The notes under the pieces are model-generated. The model was not told where the DNA came from and did not search any database. It saw only the letters and a list, made by a program, of their open reading frames with translations. From the NCBI GenBank assembly GCA_963716855.1, contig CAVQUV010000002.1:221719-285718 (forward strand): a DNA stretch of 64,000 nucleotides, given 5' to 3'. Below are positions 20,461-31,572 of the stretch, piece after piece; position 1 is the stretch's first letter; each line of letters begins with the position of its first letter. Both the position numbers and the translations under genes were made by a program. The stretch comes from JAGVSZ01 sp963716855 (GTDB lineage: Bacteria > Pseudomonadota > Gammaproteobacteria > Burkholderiales > SG8-39).

Positions 20461-22179
20461 ATGGCAAATGTCTCCCCCGCGGTCGCTCCGCAGGAAAGTT
20501 TCGCTGCGCTCTTCGAGGAAAGCCTCAGCCGCAAGGAGATGCGCATCGGCGAGGTGATCACCGCGGAGGTGGTGCGCGTCGACCAGAACTTCGTCGTGGT
20601 CAACGCCGGCCTCAAGTCGGAGAGCTACATCGCGCTCGACGAGTTCCGCGGCGACCGCGGCGAGCTCGACGTGAACCCGGGCGACTTCGTCTCGGTCGCC
20701 ATCGAGGCGCTGGAGGACGGCTACGGGGAGACGCGCCTGTCGCGCGACAAGGCGAAGCGCCTGGCCGCGTGGCTCGACCTCGAGAAGGCGCTCGAGTCCG
20801 CCGAGGTCGTGCAGGGCACGATCACCGGCAAGGTCAAGGGCGGCCTGACCGTGATGATCAACGGCATCCGCGCGTTCCTGCCCGGCTCGCTCGTCGACAT
20901 GCGCCCGGTGAAGGACACGACGCCCTACGAGGGCAAGGCGATGGACTTCAAGGTCATCAAGCTCGACCGCAAGCGCAACAACGTCGTGGTGTCGCGGCGT
21001 GCGGTACTCGAGCAGACCGCGGGCGCCGAGCGCGAGGCGCTGCTCTCGAGCCTGCAGGAGGGCACCGTCGTCAAGGGCATCGTCAAGAACATCACCGATT
21101 ACGGCGCGTTCGTCGACCTCGGCGGCATCGACGGGCTGCTGCACATCACCGACCTCGCATGGCGGCGCGTCAAGCATCCCTCCGAGGTGCTCTCCGTCGG
21201 CGACGAGGTGCAGGCGAAGGTCCTGCGCTTCGACCAGGAGAAGAACCGCGTCTCGCTCGGCCTCAAGCAGCTCGGCGAGGACCCGTGGGTCGGCATCTCC
21301 CGCCGTTACCCGCCCGGCACGCGGCTGTTCGGCAAGGTCACGAACCTCACCGACTACGGCGCGTTCGTCGAGATCGAAGCCGGCATCGAGGGCCTGGTGC
21401 ACGTCTCCGAGATGGACTGGACCAACAAGAACGTGCACCCGTCGAAGGTCGTCCAGCTCGGCGACGAGGTCGAGGTCATGATCCTCGAGATCGACGAGGA
21501 CCGCCGCCGCATCTCGCTCGGCATGAAGCAGTGCATGCCCAACCCCTGGGAGGAATTCGCGCAGAACCACCGCAAGAGCGAGAAGGTGCACGGCGTCATC
21601 AAGTCGATCACCGACTTCGGCATCTTCATCGGCCTGCCGGGCGGCATCGACGGCCTGGTGCACCTCTCCGACCTGTCGTGGAACAAGCCCGGCGAGGAAG
21701 CGGTGCGCGACTACAAGAAGGGCGACGAGCTCGACGCGGTGGTGCTGTCGATCGACGTCGAGCGCGAGCGCATCTCGCTCGGCATCAAGCAGCTCGAGGG
21801 CGATCCGTTCAACACCTTCGTGGCGACGCACGACAAGGGCGCGCTGGTCACCGGAACGGTGAAGAGCGTCGATGCCAAGGGCGCCGTGATCCTGCTCGCC
21901 GGAGACATCGAGGGCTACCTGCGTGCTTCCGAGGTCGCTCGCGACCGCGTCGAGGATGCGCGCACGCACCTCAAGGAAGGCGACACGGTCACCGCGATGA
22001 TCGTCAACATCGACCGCAAGAACCGCAATATCAACCTGTCCATCAAGGCCAAGGACGTTGCGGACGAGAACGAGGCGATGGCCAAGCTGCAGAGCGCTTC
22101 GGCGGCGAGCAGCGGATCGACCAGCCTCGGCGCGTTGCTGAAGGCGAAGCTCGACAACAAGAACGCCCAGCGCGATTAG
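20461..22179 (+). CDS. rpsA: 30S ribosomal protein S1
   Basis: Largest ribosomal protein. It recruits mRNA to the 30S subunit through repeated OB-fold S1 domains. 572 residues with six S1 repeats, each showing the DYGAFVD / ISLG-type ends (for example ITDYGAFVDLGGIDGLLHIT and NRVSLGLKQL). I placed the start at ATG 20461 (MANVSPAVAPQESF), the conserved N-terminus, rather than at the upstream in-frame ATG at 20368, which would add an unrelated 31-residue tail. An AAGGA-like site lies upstream. Confidence 0.97.
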   Translation: MANVSPAVAPQESFAALFEESLSRKEMRIGEVITAEVVRVDQNFVVVNAGLKSESYIALDEFRGDRGELDVNPGDFVSVAIEALEDGYGETRLSRDKAKRLAAWLDLEKALESAEVVQGTITGKVKGGLTVMINGIRAFLPGSLVDMRPVKDTTPYEGKAMDFKVIKLDRKRNNVVVSRRAVLEQTAGAEREALLSSLQEGTVVKGIVKNITDYGAFVDLGGIDGLLHITDLAWRRVKHPSEVLSVGDEVQAKVLRFDQEKNRVSLGLKQLGEDPWVGISRRYPPGTRLFGKVTNLTDYGAFVEIEAGIEGLVHVSEMDWTNKNVHPSKVVQLGDEVEVMILEIDEDRRRISLGMKQCMPNPWEEFAQNHRKSEKVHGVIKSITDFGIFIGLPGGIDGLVHLSDLSWNKPGEEAVRDYKKGDELDAVVLSIDVERERISLGIKQLEGDPFNTFVATHDKGALVTGTVKSVDAKGAVILLAGDIEGYLRASEVARDRVEDARTHLKEGDTVTAMIVNIDRKNRNINLSIKAKDVADENEAMAKLQSASAASSGSTSLGALLKAKLDNKNAQRD

Positions 22180-22207
22180 GCGCCCGGCCGCTCTCGGAGG
22201 GGAGGCA

Positions 22208-22522
22208 ATGACGAAGTCGGAGCTCATCGCGCGGCTGGCGGGCCGCTATCCGCAACTCGTGGCGAAGGACGCCGAGTACGCGGTCAAGATGATCCTCGAC
22301 GCGATGACGCAGAGCTTGGTGAGCGGGCAGCGGATCGAGATCCGCGGCTTCGGCAGTTTCGGCCTCAACCACCGCCCTGCGCGCGTCGGACGCAACCCGA
22401 AGTCGGGCGAGAAGGTGCACGTGCCCGAGAAGTTCGTTCCCCACTTCAAGGCCGGCAAGGAGCTGCGCGAGCGCGTCGACGACGAGCTCGAGGAGCAGCA
22501 GCGGCAGGCGGGCGCGGGCTAG
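22208..22522 (+). CDS. ihfB: Integration host factor subunit beta
   Basis: DNA-bending nucleoid protein that pairs with IhfA. 104 residues with the HU/IHF signature IEIRGFGSFGLNHRPARVGRNPKSGEK split across residues 43-69, including the intercalating Pro in GRNPKSG. A strong ribosome binding site (GGAGGGGAGG) precedes the ATG at 22208. The C-terminus has an extra Glu/Gln-rich stretch of about 10 residues. Confidence 0.96.
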   Translation: MTKSELIARLAGRYPQLVAKDAEYAVKMILDAMTQSLVSGQRIEIRGFGSFGLNHRPARVGRNPKSGEKVHVPEKFVPHFKAGKELRERVDDELEEQQRQAGAG

Positions 22523-22577
22523 TGCAGCGGGCCGCGCGCCGGGCGGCCCGGGTTTCCTCGGCCGGAGGGCTGGACAC

Positions 22578-22895
22578 ATGGCCTTCGTGAGGCTCCTCAC
22601 GTCGTTCGTTTGGGTGGCGGTGTTCGTCGTCGCGCTGCTCTTCGCGATCAAGAACAGCGATCCGGTCACGCTGCAGTTCTACTTCGACCAGTCCTGGCAG
22701 GCGCCGCTCGTGTTCGTGGTCCTGGCGAGCTTCGCGGTCGGCGCCGCATGCGGCGTGATCGCGTGCCTGCCCCCGCTGGTGCGCCAGCGGCGCGAGCTCG
22801 CCGGACTGCAGCGGGAGCTGCGCCTGCGGGCCGCGGAGAGCGCGCCGCGGGAGCCGGTGCGGACGATCGCCCCCGACGTGCCCTCGCAGCCGTAG
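22578..22895 (+). CDS. lapA: LapA family inner-membrane protein (DUF1049)
   Basis: 105 residues with two membrane helices (about residues 7-24 and 43-64) and the family motif FAIKNSDPVTLQFYF between them. LapA works with LapB in controlling LPS synthesis through LpxC proteolysis. The order rpsA-ihfB-lapA-lapB is conserved. The C-terminal 35 residues are charged and likely cytoplasmic. Confidence 0.92.
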   Translation: MAFVRLLTSFVWVAVFVVALLFAIKNSDPVTLQFYFDQSWQAPLVFVVLASFAVGAACGVIACLPPLVRQRRELAGLQRELRLRAAESAPREPVRTIAPDVPSQP

Positions 22896-22920
22896 CTGCC
22901 CGATCGCAGCGGCGCGACCC

Positions 22921-24096
22921 ATGGAATTCGAGGTTTGGTGGCTGATCGCCTTCCCGGTCTTCTTCGGCCTGGGCTGGCTGGCCGCCCGCATCGACATCAA
23001 GCATCTCGTCACCGAGTCCCGCAGCGTCCCGCGCACCTACTTCAAGGGGCTCAACTTCCTGCTCAACGAACAGCCCGACAAGGCGATCGAGGCGTTCATC
23101 GAGGTCGTCAAGGTCGACCCGGAGACCGTCGACCTGCACTTCGCGCTCGGGAGCCTCTTCCGCCGGCGCGGCGAGACCGAGCGGGCGATCCGCATGCACA
23201 AGAACCTGCTGGAACGCTCCGATCTCGCGGCCGAGCAGCGGCGGCAGGCCCTGTTCGAGCTCGGCCAGGACTACCTCAAGGCCGGGCTGCTCGATCGCGC
23301 CGAAGAGGCGTTCTCGAAGCTGCGCGACGGGCCGCAGCGGCTCGACGCGCTGAAGCACCTGCTCGAGATCTACCAGCAGGAAAAGGAGTGGGACAAGGCG
23401 ATCGAGGTCGCGCGCAGCCTGGAGAAGGAGACGGGGCAGTCCTGGCAGAAGGAGGTCGCGGAGTTCCGCTGCGAGATGGCGGCGGTCGAGGCGACGCATT
23501 CGCGCCCCGACGCGGCGCGCGTGCAGCTCGAGGAGGCGCTCAAGGAGAACCGCAAGTGCGTGCGCGCGAGCATCCAGCTCGGCGATCTCGCCGCGGCGGC
23601 CGGGCGCCACGACGAGGCGATCGAGCACTGGAAGCGGGTCGAGACCCAGAATCCGGTGTTTCTCGCGCTCGTCGCGCACCGCCTGCTCAAGAGCTTCCAG
23701 GCGCTCGGACAGCCGGCGAGCGGACTCACGCTGCTGCGCGGCTACCTCGCGTCCTTTCCCTCGCTCGATCTGCTCGACGTGGCGTTCCAGTCGACGCTCG
23801 ACGCCGAGGGCGCGGACGCGGCCTATGGGCTCGTGCGCGACGAGCTGCGGCGCAACCCCACCCTGCTCGGCCTCGACAAGCTGCTCGAAGCGCAGCTGCT
23901 CAACGCCCCGGCGGACCGGCGGCACGACCTCGAGCTCGTGCGCAGCCTGGTGCAGGGGCAGACGCGCCGGCTGTCGCGTTATCGCTGCGACAACTGCGGC
24001 TTCCGCGCGCGGCAGTTCTACTGGCAGTGCCCGGCCTGCATGGCGTGGGAGACCTACCCGCCGCGACGGACCGAGGAGTTCGACCTTGCGCCGTGA
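22921..24096 (+). CDS. lapB: LPS assembly protein LapB (YciM)
   Basis: Inner-membrane scaffold that delivers LpxC to FtsH and coordinates LPS export. 391 residues. It has an N-terminal membrane anchor (WWLIAFPVFFGLGWLAA), a body of tetratricopeptide repeats (residues about 35-350), and a C-terminal rubredoxin-like zinc ribbon CDNCGFRARQFYWQCPAC with four cysteines. All family elements are intact. Confidence 0.96.
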   Translation: MEFEVWWLIAFPVFFGLGWLAARIDIKHLVTESRSVPRTYFKGLNFLLNEQPDKAIEAFIEVVKVDPETVDLHFALGSLFRRRGETERAIRMHKNLLERSDLAAEQRRQALFELGQDYLKAGLLDRAEEAFSKLRDGPQRLDALKHLLEIYQQEKEWDKAIEVARSLEKETGQSWQKEVAEFRCEMAAVEATHSRPDAARVQLEEALKENRKCVRASIQLGDLAAAAGRHDEAIEHWKRVETQNPVFLALVAHRLLKSFQALGQPASGLTLLRGYLASFPSLDLLDVAFQSTLDAEGADAAYGLVRDELRRNPTLLGLDKLLEAQLLNAPADRRHDLELVRSLVQGQTRRLSRYRCDNCGFRARQFYWQCPACMAWETYPPRRTEEFDLAP

Positions 24097-24114
24097 CCCG
24101 CGGGCGATAAGACA

Positions 24115-24159
24115 GCGGACGCTGAAACTGCGGACGCTGAAGCAGCGGACGATAAAATC
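24115..24159 (+). repeat. Three tandem 15-base repeats between lapB and ugd
   Basis: Units GCGGACGCTGAAACT, GCGGACGCTGAAGCA and GCGGACGATAAAATC lie in a row in the 75-bp gap. The third unit contains ATAAAAT, which could act as a -10 box for ugd. An alternative is degenerate duplication of a regulator site. Confidence 0.6.
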
Positions 24160-24171
24160 GAGGAGCGACAT

Positions 24172-25490
<1,319 letters not shown>

Positions 25491-25494
<4 letters not shown>

Positions 25495-26486
25495 CGGGAA
25501 GCGGAAAACGCGCAGCGGGAAAGGCGCGGGCCGGCGGCACGTTGCCGGACTTCTCGCGTGCGCGCGTGCTGGTAGTCGGCGATGTGATGCTGGACCGCTA
25601 CTGGTTCGGCGATGTGAGCCGCATCTCGCCGGAGGCGCCGGTCCCGGTGGTGCGCATCGAACGGACCGAAGAGCGCCCCGGCGGTGCGGCGAACGTCGCA
25701 CGCAACGCGTCCGCGCTCGGGGCCGCCGCGGGGCTCCTGTCGGTGGTGGGCGAGGACGAGGCCGGCAACGCGCTCGAGCGCCTGGTGCGGGCGGAGGGCG
25801 TGCGCGCCAGCCTGCATCGCGACGCCACGCTCGCGACCACCGTGAAGCTGCGGGTGATCGGGCGCCAGCAGCACATGCTGCGCATCGACTTCGAGACCGC
25901 GCCCTCGCACGAGGTGCTGGCCGACAAGCTGTCCGAATTCGAGGCGAGCCTGGAGAACTACGACGTCGTCGTGCTGTCCGACTACGGCAAAGGCGGTCTG
26001 ACCCACATCGAGCGGATGATCGCCGCAGCGCGCAAGCGGGGACGCACGGTGCTGGTCGATCCCAAGGGGGACGACTACGCGCGCTACCGCGGCGCAAACC
26101 TCGTGACGCCGAACAAGAAGGAGCTGCGCGAGGTCGTGGGCCGCTGGAAGGACGAGGCCGACATGACGGTCCGCGCCCAGCGGCTGCGCGCGGAGCTGGG
26201 TTGCGACGCGCTGCTGGTCACCCGCGCCGAGGAGGGCATGACCCTTTATCGCGCGGGGAGCGTGCAGCACGAGCGGGCGAAGGCTCGGGAGGTGTCCGAC
26301 GTCACCGGCGCCGGGGACACCGTGATCGCGACCCTCGCAGTGATGCTGGCGTGCGGCGCGGAACTCCCGGACGCCATGCACGTCGCGAATCACGCGGCGG
26401 GCATCGTGGTTGGTAAACTCGGCACTGCGGTCGTCCATCCCGACGAGCTCGCTGCCGACCTGGCGGCCGCCGCCACCGGATCATGA
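25491..26486 (+). CDS. rfaE1: D-glycero-beta-D-manno-heptose-7-phosphate kinase (HldE N-terminal type)
   Basis: PfkB-family sugar kinase making heptose-1,7-bisphosphate for the LPS inner core. 331 residues. It has the N-terminal VVGDVMLDRYWFGDVSRISPEAPVPV and RPGGAANVARN motifs and the ATP/anion-hole motif DVTGAGDTVIATLA. It is the single-domain RfaE1 form; no nucleotidyltransferase domain is fused. The ATG at 25491 overlaps ugd, and its end overlaps hldD. Confidence 0.95.
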
Positions 26487-27500
26487 GCACCTATTACGTC
26501 GTCACCGGCGCCGCCGGCTTCATCGGCTCGAACCTCGTCCGCGCGCTCAACGAGCGCGGCGTCATCCAACATCATCGCGGTCGACAATCTCGAGCGCGCC
26601 GGCAAGTTCACGAACCTCGTCGGCTGCGAGATCGCCGACTACCTGGACAAGCGCGACTTCCTCGAGCGGCTCGCCGGCGGCGAATTCGACGGCGCGCTCG
26701 ACGCGGTCCTCCACCAGGGCGCCTGCTCCGACACGATGGAGACCGACGGGCGCTACATGATGGAGAACAATTACCGGTACTCGCTCGCGCTCCTCGATTT
26801 CTGCATGGACGAAGAGATTCCGTACCTCTACGCGTCGTCCGCCGCGGTGTACGGCGGCGGGCGCGTGTTCCGCGAGTCGCCGGAGCACGAGGGGCCGCTG
26901 AACGTCTACGGCTATTCGAAGTATCTTTTCGACCAGGTCGTGCGGCGGCGGCTCGGCGATGCGCCGGCGCAGGTGGCGGGATTCCGCTACTTCAACGTCT
27001 ACGGACCGAACGAAGCCCACAAGGGCCGCATGGCCTCGGTCGCCTGGCACTTCTTCAACCAGTACCGCGCCGAGGGCCGGGTGAAGCTGTTCGCGGGCTC
27101 CGGCGGCTACGCGGACGGCGAGCAGCGGCGCGATTTCGTGTCGGTGGACGACATCGTCAACGTCAACCTGTACTTCCTCGAGCGGCCGCAGCTGTCGGGC
27201 ATCTTCAACGTCGGCACCGGGCGCGCGCAGTCGTTCAACGACGTCGCCGAGGCGGTGATCAACACCTGCCGCAGGTCGGCGCGTCTGCCGCCGCTCTCTC
27301 GCGCCGAGCTGCTGGCGCAAGGTGCGATCCAGTACATCGCGTTCCCCGACGCGCTCAAGGGCAAGTATCAGAGCTTCACCGAGGCGGACCTGACCGCCCT
27401 GCGGGGGCGCGGGTACGAGGCGCCGTTCCTGGCCGTGGCCGAAGGCGTCGAGCGGTACGTCACGTCGCTGCTGCGGCACGAGCCGGGGGCGTCCGAATGA
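26483..27500 (+). CDS. hldD: ADP-L-glycero-D-manno-heptose 6-epimerase, one frameshift
   Basis: Epimerises ADP-heptose for LPS core synthesis. The N-terminal VVTGAAGFIGSNLVRALNERGV is in frame 1. At 26564 an extra A shifts the frame, after which the family sequence NIIAVDNLERAGKFTNLVG continues to the stop. With that base ignored the product is 338 residues. It contains the NADP-binding GAAGFIGS, the catalytic YGYSKYLFDQ and the substrate motif FRYFNVYGPNEAHKG, all normal for HldD. It overlaps rfaE1 and cysM by 4 bases each. Confidence 0.9.
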
Positions 27501-28399
27501 GCGGGACGACCTGGCAGACGATCGACGACACCGTCGGCAACACGCCGCTCGTGCGGCTCAAGCGGCTGCCGGGCGAGACGACCAACGTCGTCCTGTGCAA
27601 GCTCGAAGGCAACAACCCGGCCGGCTCGGTGAAGGATCGCCCCGCGCTGTGGATGATCCGCAAGGCCGAGGAGCGGGGCCGCATCAAGCCGGGCGACACG
27701 CTGATCGAGGCGACCAGCGGCAATACCGGGATCGCGCTCGCAATGGTGGCGGCGATGCGCGGCTACCGCATCGTCCTGATCATGCCCGACGACCTCTCGG
27801 CCGAGCGGCGCTCGAGCATGACGGCCTACGGCGCCCAGCTCATCCTGACGCCGGCGTCGAAAGGCGGCATGGAGTACGCGCGCGACCTCGCCCAGCAGAT
27901 GCACGCGGAAGGGAAGGGGATCGTGCTCGACCAGTTCGCGAACCCCGACAATCCGCTCTCGCACTACGAGACGACCGGGCCGGAGATCTGGCGCGACACG
28001 CAAGGCACGATCACCCACTTCGTGTCGAGCATGGGGACGACGGGCACGATCATGGGCACGTCGCGCTTCCTGAAGGAAAAGAATCGCGCGATCCAGATCA
28101 TCGGCTGCCAGCCGGAGGAAGGCTCGAAGATCCCCGGCATCCGCAAGTGGCCCGAGGCCTACCTGCCGAAGATCTACGACAAGTCCCGCGTCGACCGCAT
28201 CGAGTCCGTGAGCCAGGCGGATTCGGAGGCGATGACGCGCCGGATGGCGGCCGAGGAGGGCATCTTTGCGGGCATCTCCTCGGGCGGGGCGCTCGCGGTG
28301 GCCCTGCGCGTTTCCAGGGAAGTCGAGAACGCGGTAATCGTCTGCATCACCTGCGACCGCGGCGACCGCTACCTCTCCACCGGCGTCTTTCCGGCCTGA
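27497..28399 (+). CDS. cysM: Cysteine synthase B (O-acetylserine sulfhydrylase)
   Basis: PLP enzyme forming cysteine from O-acetylserine and sulfide or thiosulfate. 300 residues. It shows the PLP lysine in NPAGSVKDRPA, the substrate loop TSGNTGIALA, the phosphate-binding GTTGTIMGTSR and GISSGGALA. The CysM type is indicated by length and by the EERGRIKPGDTLIEATSGN context. The ATG at 27497 overlaps the hldD stop. Confidence 0.94.
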   Translation: MSGTTWQTIDDTVGNTPLVRLKRLPGETTNVVLCKLEGNNPAGSVKDRPALWMIRKAEERGRIKPGDTLIEATSGNTGIALAMVAAMRGYRIVLIMPDDLSAERRSSMTAYGAQLILTPASKGGMEYARDLAQQMHAEGKGIVLDQFANPDNPLSHYETTGPEIWRDTQGTITHFVSSMGTTGTIMGTSRFLKEKNRAIQIIGCQPEEGSKIPGIRKWPEAYLPKIYDKSRVDRIESVSQADSEAMTRRMAAEEGIFAGISSGGALAVALRVSREVENAVIVCITCDRGDRYLSTGVFPA

Positions 28400-28409
28400 G
28401 CCCTCCCGA

Positions 28410-29201
28410 GTGGCGGCCACGCTCGTCTTCGACATCGAGACCGTCCCGGACGTCGCCGGCTATCGCACGCTGCTCGAGCTCGACCGCGCGCTCTCCGACG
28501 CGGAAGTGGCCGAGACGGCCTTCCAGCGGCGGCGCGCGGCGACGGGGCAGGATTTCCTGCCGCTCCACCTGCAGCGCGTCGTGGCGATCGCGTGCGTGTT
28601 GCGCGAGGGCGAGGGCCTGCGCGCGTGGTCGCTCGGCACCCCCGAGGACGGCGAAGGCGAGCTCATCCAGCGTTTCTACGACGGCGTCGAAAAGTACAAG
28701 CCGCAGCTCGTCTCGTGGAACGGCGGCGGCTTCGACCTGCCGGTGCTCCACTACCGCGGGCTGCGGCACGGCGTCACCGCGCCGCGCTACTGGGACATGG
28801 GCGAGGGCGACTACGCCGACAGCCGCGACTTCCGCTTCAACAATTACATCAACCGCTACCACACGCGCCACCTGGATCTGATGGACCTCCTGTCCATGTT
28901 CCAGCCGCGCGCGTCCGCGCCGCTCGACCAGATCGCGCGGCTGATCGGCCTGCCGGGGAAGCTCGGGATGGACGGCTCGCAGGTGTGGGACGCATTCCGC
29001 GCGGGCCGCATCGCGGACGTGCGCGCGTACTGCGAGACCGACACGCTGAACACCTGGCTCGTCTACCTGCGCTTCCAGCTGATGCGCGGGGCGCTCGACC
29101 GGGCGGAGTACGCGGCCGAGCTCGCGCTCGCGCGCACGACCCTCGGCAAGCTCGACGCGCCGCACTGGCGCGAGTTCCTCGCCGCCTGGCCCCAGGGCTA
29201 G
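28410..29201 (+). CDS. Predicted 3'-5' exonuclease, PolB-like (RNase H fold)
   Basis: 263 residues. The DEDD-type motifs are visible: VFDIETVPD (motif I, D and E), SWNGGGFDLPVL (motif II) and YCETDTLNTWLVYLRF (motif III). This matches the family of predicted PolB-like exonucleases. The start is GTG at 28410, chosen because motif I begins at residue 7. It lies between cysM and rlmD, 8 bp from the latter. The cellular substrate is not known to me. Confidence 0.88.
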   Translation: MAATLVFDIETVPDVAGYRTLLELDRALSDAEVAETAFQRRRAATGQDFLPLHLQRVVAIACVLREGEGLRAWSLGTPEDGEGELIQRFYDGVEKYKPQLVSWNGGGFDLPVLHYRGLRHGVTAPRYWDMGEGDYADSRDFRFNNYINRYHTRHLDLMDLLSMFQPRASAPLDQIARLIGLPGKLGMDGSQVWDAFRAGRIADVRAYCETDTLNTWLVYLRFQLMRGALDRAEYAAELALARTTLGKLDAPHWREFLAAWPQG

Positions 29202-29208
29202 CTCGAAG

Positions 29209-30495
29209 ATGAGAGTCGCCGTCATCGAATCCCTCGATCGCGAGGGACGCGGCGTCGCGCACGTCGAGGGCAAGGCCGTCTTCATCGAGGGCGCGCTGCC
29301 GCGCGAGCGGGTCGAGTACGAGGTTCTCAAGAGCAAGCCTTCCTACGATGCGGGCCGGGTCACGCGCGTGCTCCGGGAGAGCGCCGCGCGCGTCGTGCCG
29401 CGCTGCCGCTACTTCGGCGTCTGCGGCGGCTGCGCGATGCAGCACATCGAGTCGCGCACCCAGGTCGCCGCGAAGCAGCGCGTGCTCGAGGACGCCCTGT
29501 GGCACCTCGGCAAGGTGCGCGCGGAGAGCATGCTGCCGCCGATCCACGGCGAACCCTGGGGCTACCGGCATCGGGCGCGGTTCTCGGCGCGCTTCGTCCC
29601 GAAGAAGGGCGGCGCGCTCATCGGCTTTCGCGAGCGCCGGTCGACCTACGTCGCCGACATGGCGAGCTGCGAGGTGCTGCCGCCGCGGGTTTCGGCGCTG
29701 ATCGAGCCGCTCCGCGAGCTGGTGGGTCGGCTGTCGATCCGGGACCGGGTGCCGCAGATCGAGGTCGCCGTCGGCGCGGAAGTCGTCGTGCTGGTGGCCA
29801 GGATCCTCGCGCCGCCGACCGGCGCCGACGAAGCCGCGTTCCGCACGTTCGCCGACCTGCATGGCATCCAGTTCTGGCTCCAGCCGGCCGGGCCGGCGTC
29901 GGCGCAACCCTTCCATCCGCTCGACGCGCCGCCGCTCTATTACGCGCTGCCCGAGTACGGACTGCGGCTGTACTTCGGGCCGGCCGACTTCACCCAGGTG
30001 AACCCCGCGGTCAACGCGATCCTCGTCCGCCGCGCGATTGCGCTCCTCGCGCCTCGGCCGGGCGAGCGCGTGCTCGATCTCTTCTGCGGCCTGGGAAACT
30101 TCGCGCTGCCGATCGCCGCCTGCGGCGCCGACGTGATCGGCATCGAGGGTCATGCCGGCCTGGTGGAGCGCGCGCGCCGCAACGCCGCGGCGAACGGCCT
30201 CGTTGCGCAGTTCCAGGTCGCCGACCTCTTCGAGCCCGCCGCGTGCGCCGCGCTTCCGCGGTGCGACGCCCTGCTGATCGACCCGCCGCGCGAGGGCGCG
30301 ATCGAGGTCGTCAAGGCATTGGGCGATTCAGGCCCCCGGCGGATCGTGTACGTGTCGTGCGATCCGGCGACGCTCGCGCGCGATGCGGGCGTGCTCGTGA
30401 ACGTGAAGGGTTACCGGCTCACCGCCGCCGGCGTGGTGAACATGTTCCCGCACACCGCGCACGTCGAGTCGATCGCGCGGTTCGAGCGCCCATGA
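29209..30495 (+). CDS. rlmD: 23S rRNA (uracil-1939-C5)-methyltransferase
   Basis: SAM-dependent m5U methyltransferase with an iron-sulfur cluster. 428 residues. It has an N-terminal TRAM domain (VESLDREGRGVAHVEGK split over residues 3-25) and Fe-S cysteines in CRYFGVCGGC plus a fourth in MASCEVL. The SAM motif is VLDLFCGLGNFALP, IDPPREGA follows, and the catalytic Cys is in VYVSCDPATLARD. All are intact. Confidence 0.95.
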   Translation: MRVAVIESLDREGRGVAHVEGKAVFIEGALPRERVEYEVLKSKPSYDAGRVTRVLRESAARVVPRCRYFGVCGGCAMQHIESRTQVAAKQRVLEDALWHLGKVRAESMLPPIHGEPWGYRHRARFSARFVPKKGGALIGFRERRSTYVADMASCEVLPPRVSALIEPLRELVGRLSIRDRVPQIEVAVGAEVVVLVARILAPPTGADEAAFRTFADLHGIQFWLQPAGPASAQPFHPLDAPPLYYALPEYGLRLYFGPADFTQVNPAVNAILVRRAIALLAPRPGERVLDLFCGLGNFALPIAACGADVIGIEGHAGLVERARRNAAANGLVAQFQVADLFEPAACAALPRCDALLIDPPREGAIEVVKALGDSGPRRIVYVSCDPATLARDAGVLVNVKGYRLTAAGVVNMFPHTAHVESIARFERP

Positions 30496-30496
30496 A

Positions 30497-30520
30497 AAAG
30501 GGCGGCCGCAGCCGCCCTTT
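30497..30520. terminator. Bidirectional terminator between rlmD and the BI-1 gene
   Basis: A 10-bp stem AAAGGGCGGC / GCCGCCCTTT with a 4-base loop begins immediately after the rlmD stop, in the gap between converging genes. Confidence 0.85.
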
Positions 30521-30538
30521 CCCGGAGGACCCGCCCGC

Positions 30539-31244
30539 TCAGTCGCGGTCGCCGCCGAAGATCCCGAGCAGCTGCAGCAGGCTCGTGAAGAGGTTGTACG
30601 CCGCGACGTACAGCGTCAGCGTGGCCGAGACGTAGTTCGTCTCCCCGCCGCGCACGATCGAGTTGATCTGCCACAGGATGATCAGCGACGAGAACACGAT
30701 GAACGCGCCGACGATCACGAGATGGAAGACCGGGCTCGCGAAGAACAGGTTTGCCACCACGCGCGAGCATGATCACGATGGCGCCGACCAGCAGGAACCG
30801 GCCGAGGCCGCTGAAGTCGCGCGTCGTGCTCGAGGCGACCGCCGACAGCCCGAAGAACACCGCCGCGGTGCCGCCGGCGGCGAGCATGATGAGCTGCGCG
30901 CCGTTCTTCAGCCCGAGGATCTGCTGGAAGAGCGGCCCGAGGAGCAGGCCCATGAACAGCGTGAAGCCGAGCAGCAGCGCCACGCCGAGCCCGCTGTCGC
31001 GGTTGCGCTCGATCGCGAAGATCCAGCCGTAAAAGATCGCGAGGATCGCGAAGAACGAGAGGAACGGGCTCGACCGCAGGAACGAGAGGTTCAGGTTCGT
31101 GCCGATCGCGGCGCCGATCGCGGTCGGGATGAGCGAGACCGCGAGCAGCAGGTAGGTGTTGCGCAGGACGCGGTGCTGCTGGAGCGCCCGCTCCTGGGTG
31201 GAGGCGGGGACGTTGGCGGGTACGGGTTGCAGCTGGGGTTGCAT
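30539..31244 (-). CDS. Bax inhibitor-1/YccA family membrane protein, one frameshift
   Basis: About 234 residues with seven predicted membrane helices. It belongs to the BI-1/YbhL/YccA family, some members of which modulate FtsH. The first frame reads from ATG 31244 through AVSLIPTAIGAAIGTN and LILGLKNGAQLIMLAAGGTA-like segments to VGAIVIMLA. Near 30764 one extra base shifts the frame. The expected helices VANLFFASPVFHLVIVGAF and the family ending YVAAYNLFTSLLQLLGIFGG follow in the other frame. The ending LQLLGIFGG is diagnostic. The frameshift is probably a sequence error. Confidence 0.88.
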
Positions 31245-31423
31245 GCTTTCCTCCTGGTTGGTCTGCGCGGACGAAGCTTTGATCGCTTCTGGCCGCGCGA
31301 GTTTCGCGAGGGAGTATAGCCGCGGTCCCCGCGTGCGGCCATTGTGAACCGTAATCTGGGGCCGCGAGGCTCGAACGCAAGCGGCTCGCTAACCCATTGA
31401 TCCTTTTGGTAGACTCGCTGAAC

Positions 31424-31511
31424 GGAGAGTTGGCAGAGCGGTTTAATGCGGCGGTCTTGAAAACCGTTGGCCCGCAAGGGCCCGGGGGTTCGAATCCCTC
31501 ACTCTCCGCCA
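31424..31511 (+). tRNA. tRNA-Ser (anticodon TGA)
   Basis: 88 nt including the encoded CCA. The acceptor stem is GGAGAGT / ACTCTCC with discriminator G. The anticodon loop CTTGAAA gives TGA. A long variable arm (TTGGCCCGCAAGGGCCCGG region) and the T arm GGGTTCGAATCCC are typical of serine tRNA. Confidence 0.97.
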
Positions 31512-31525
31512 GCCCCCCAAAACGA

Positions 31526-31548
31526 AAAGGCCGGCAATGCCGGCCTTT
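31526..31548. terminator. Bidirectional terminator between tRNA-Ser(TGA) and the HTH gene
   Basis: A 10-bp stem AAAGGCCGGC / GCCGGCCTTT with a 3-base loop, 14 bases after the tRNA and 24 bases after the stop of the converging gene. Confidence 0.82.
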
Positions 31549-31572
31549 CCCGTCCTGACGCCCGACCTCGGC

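Noticed and set aside
24115..24159. Short CRISPR-like repeats
   Set aside because: Units are contiguous 15-mers without spacers and there are no cas genes in the window.
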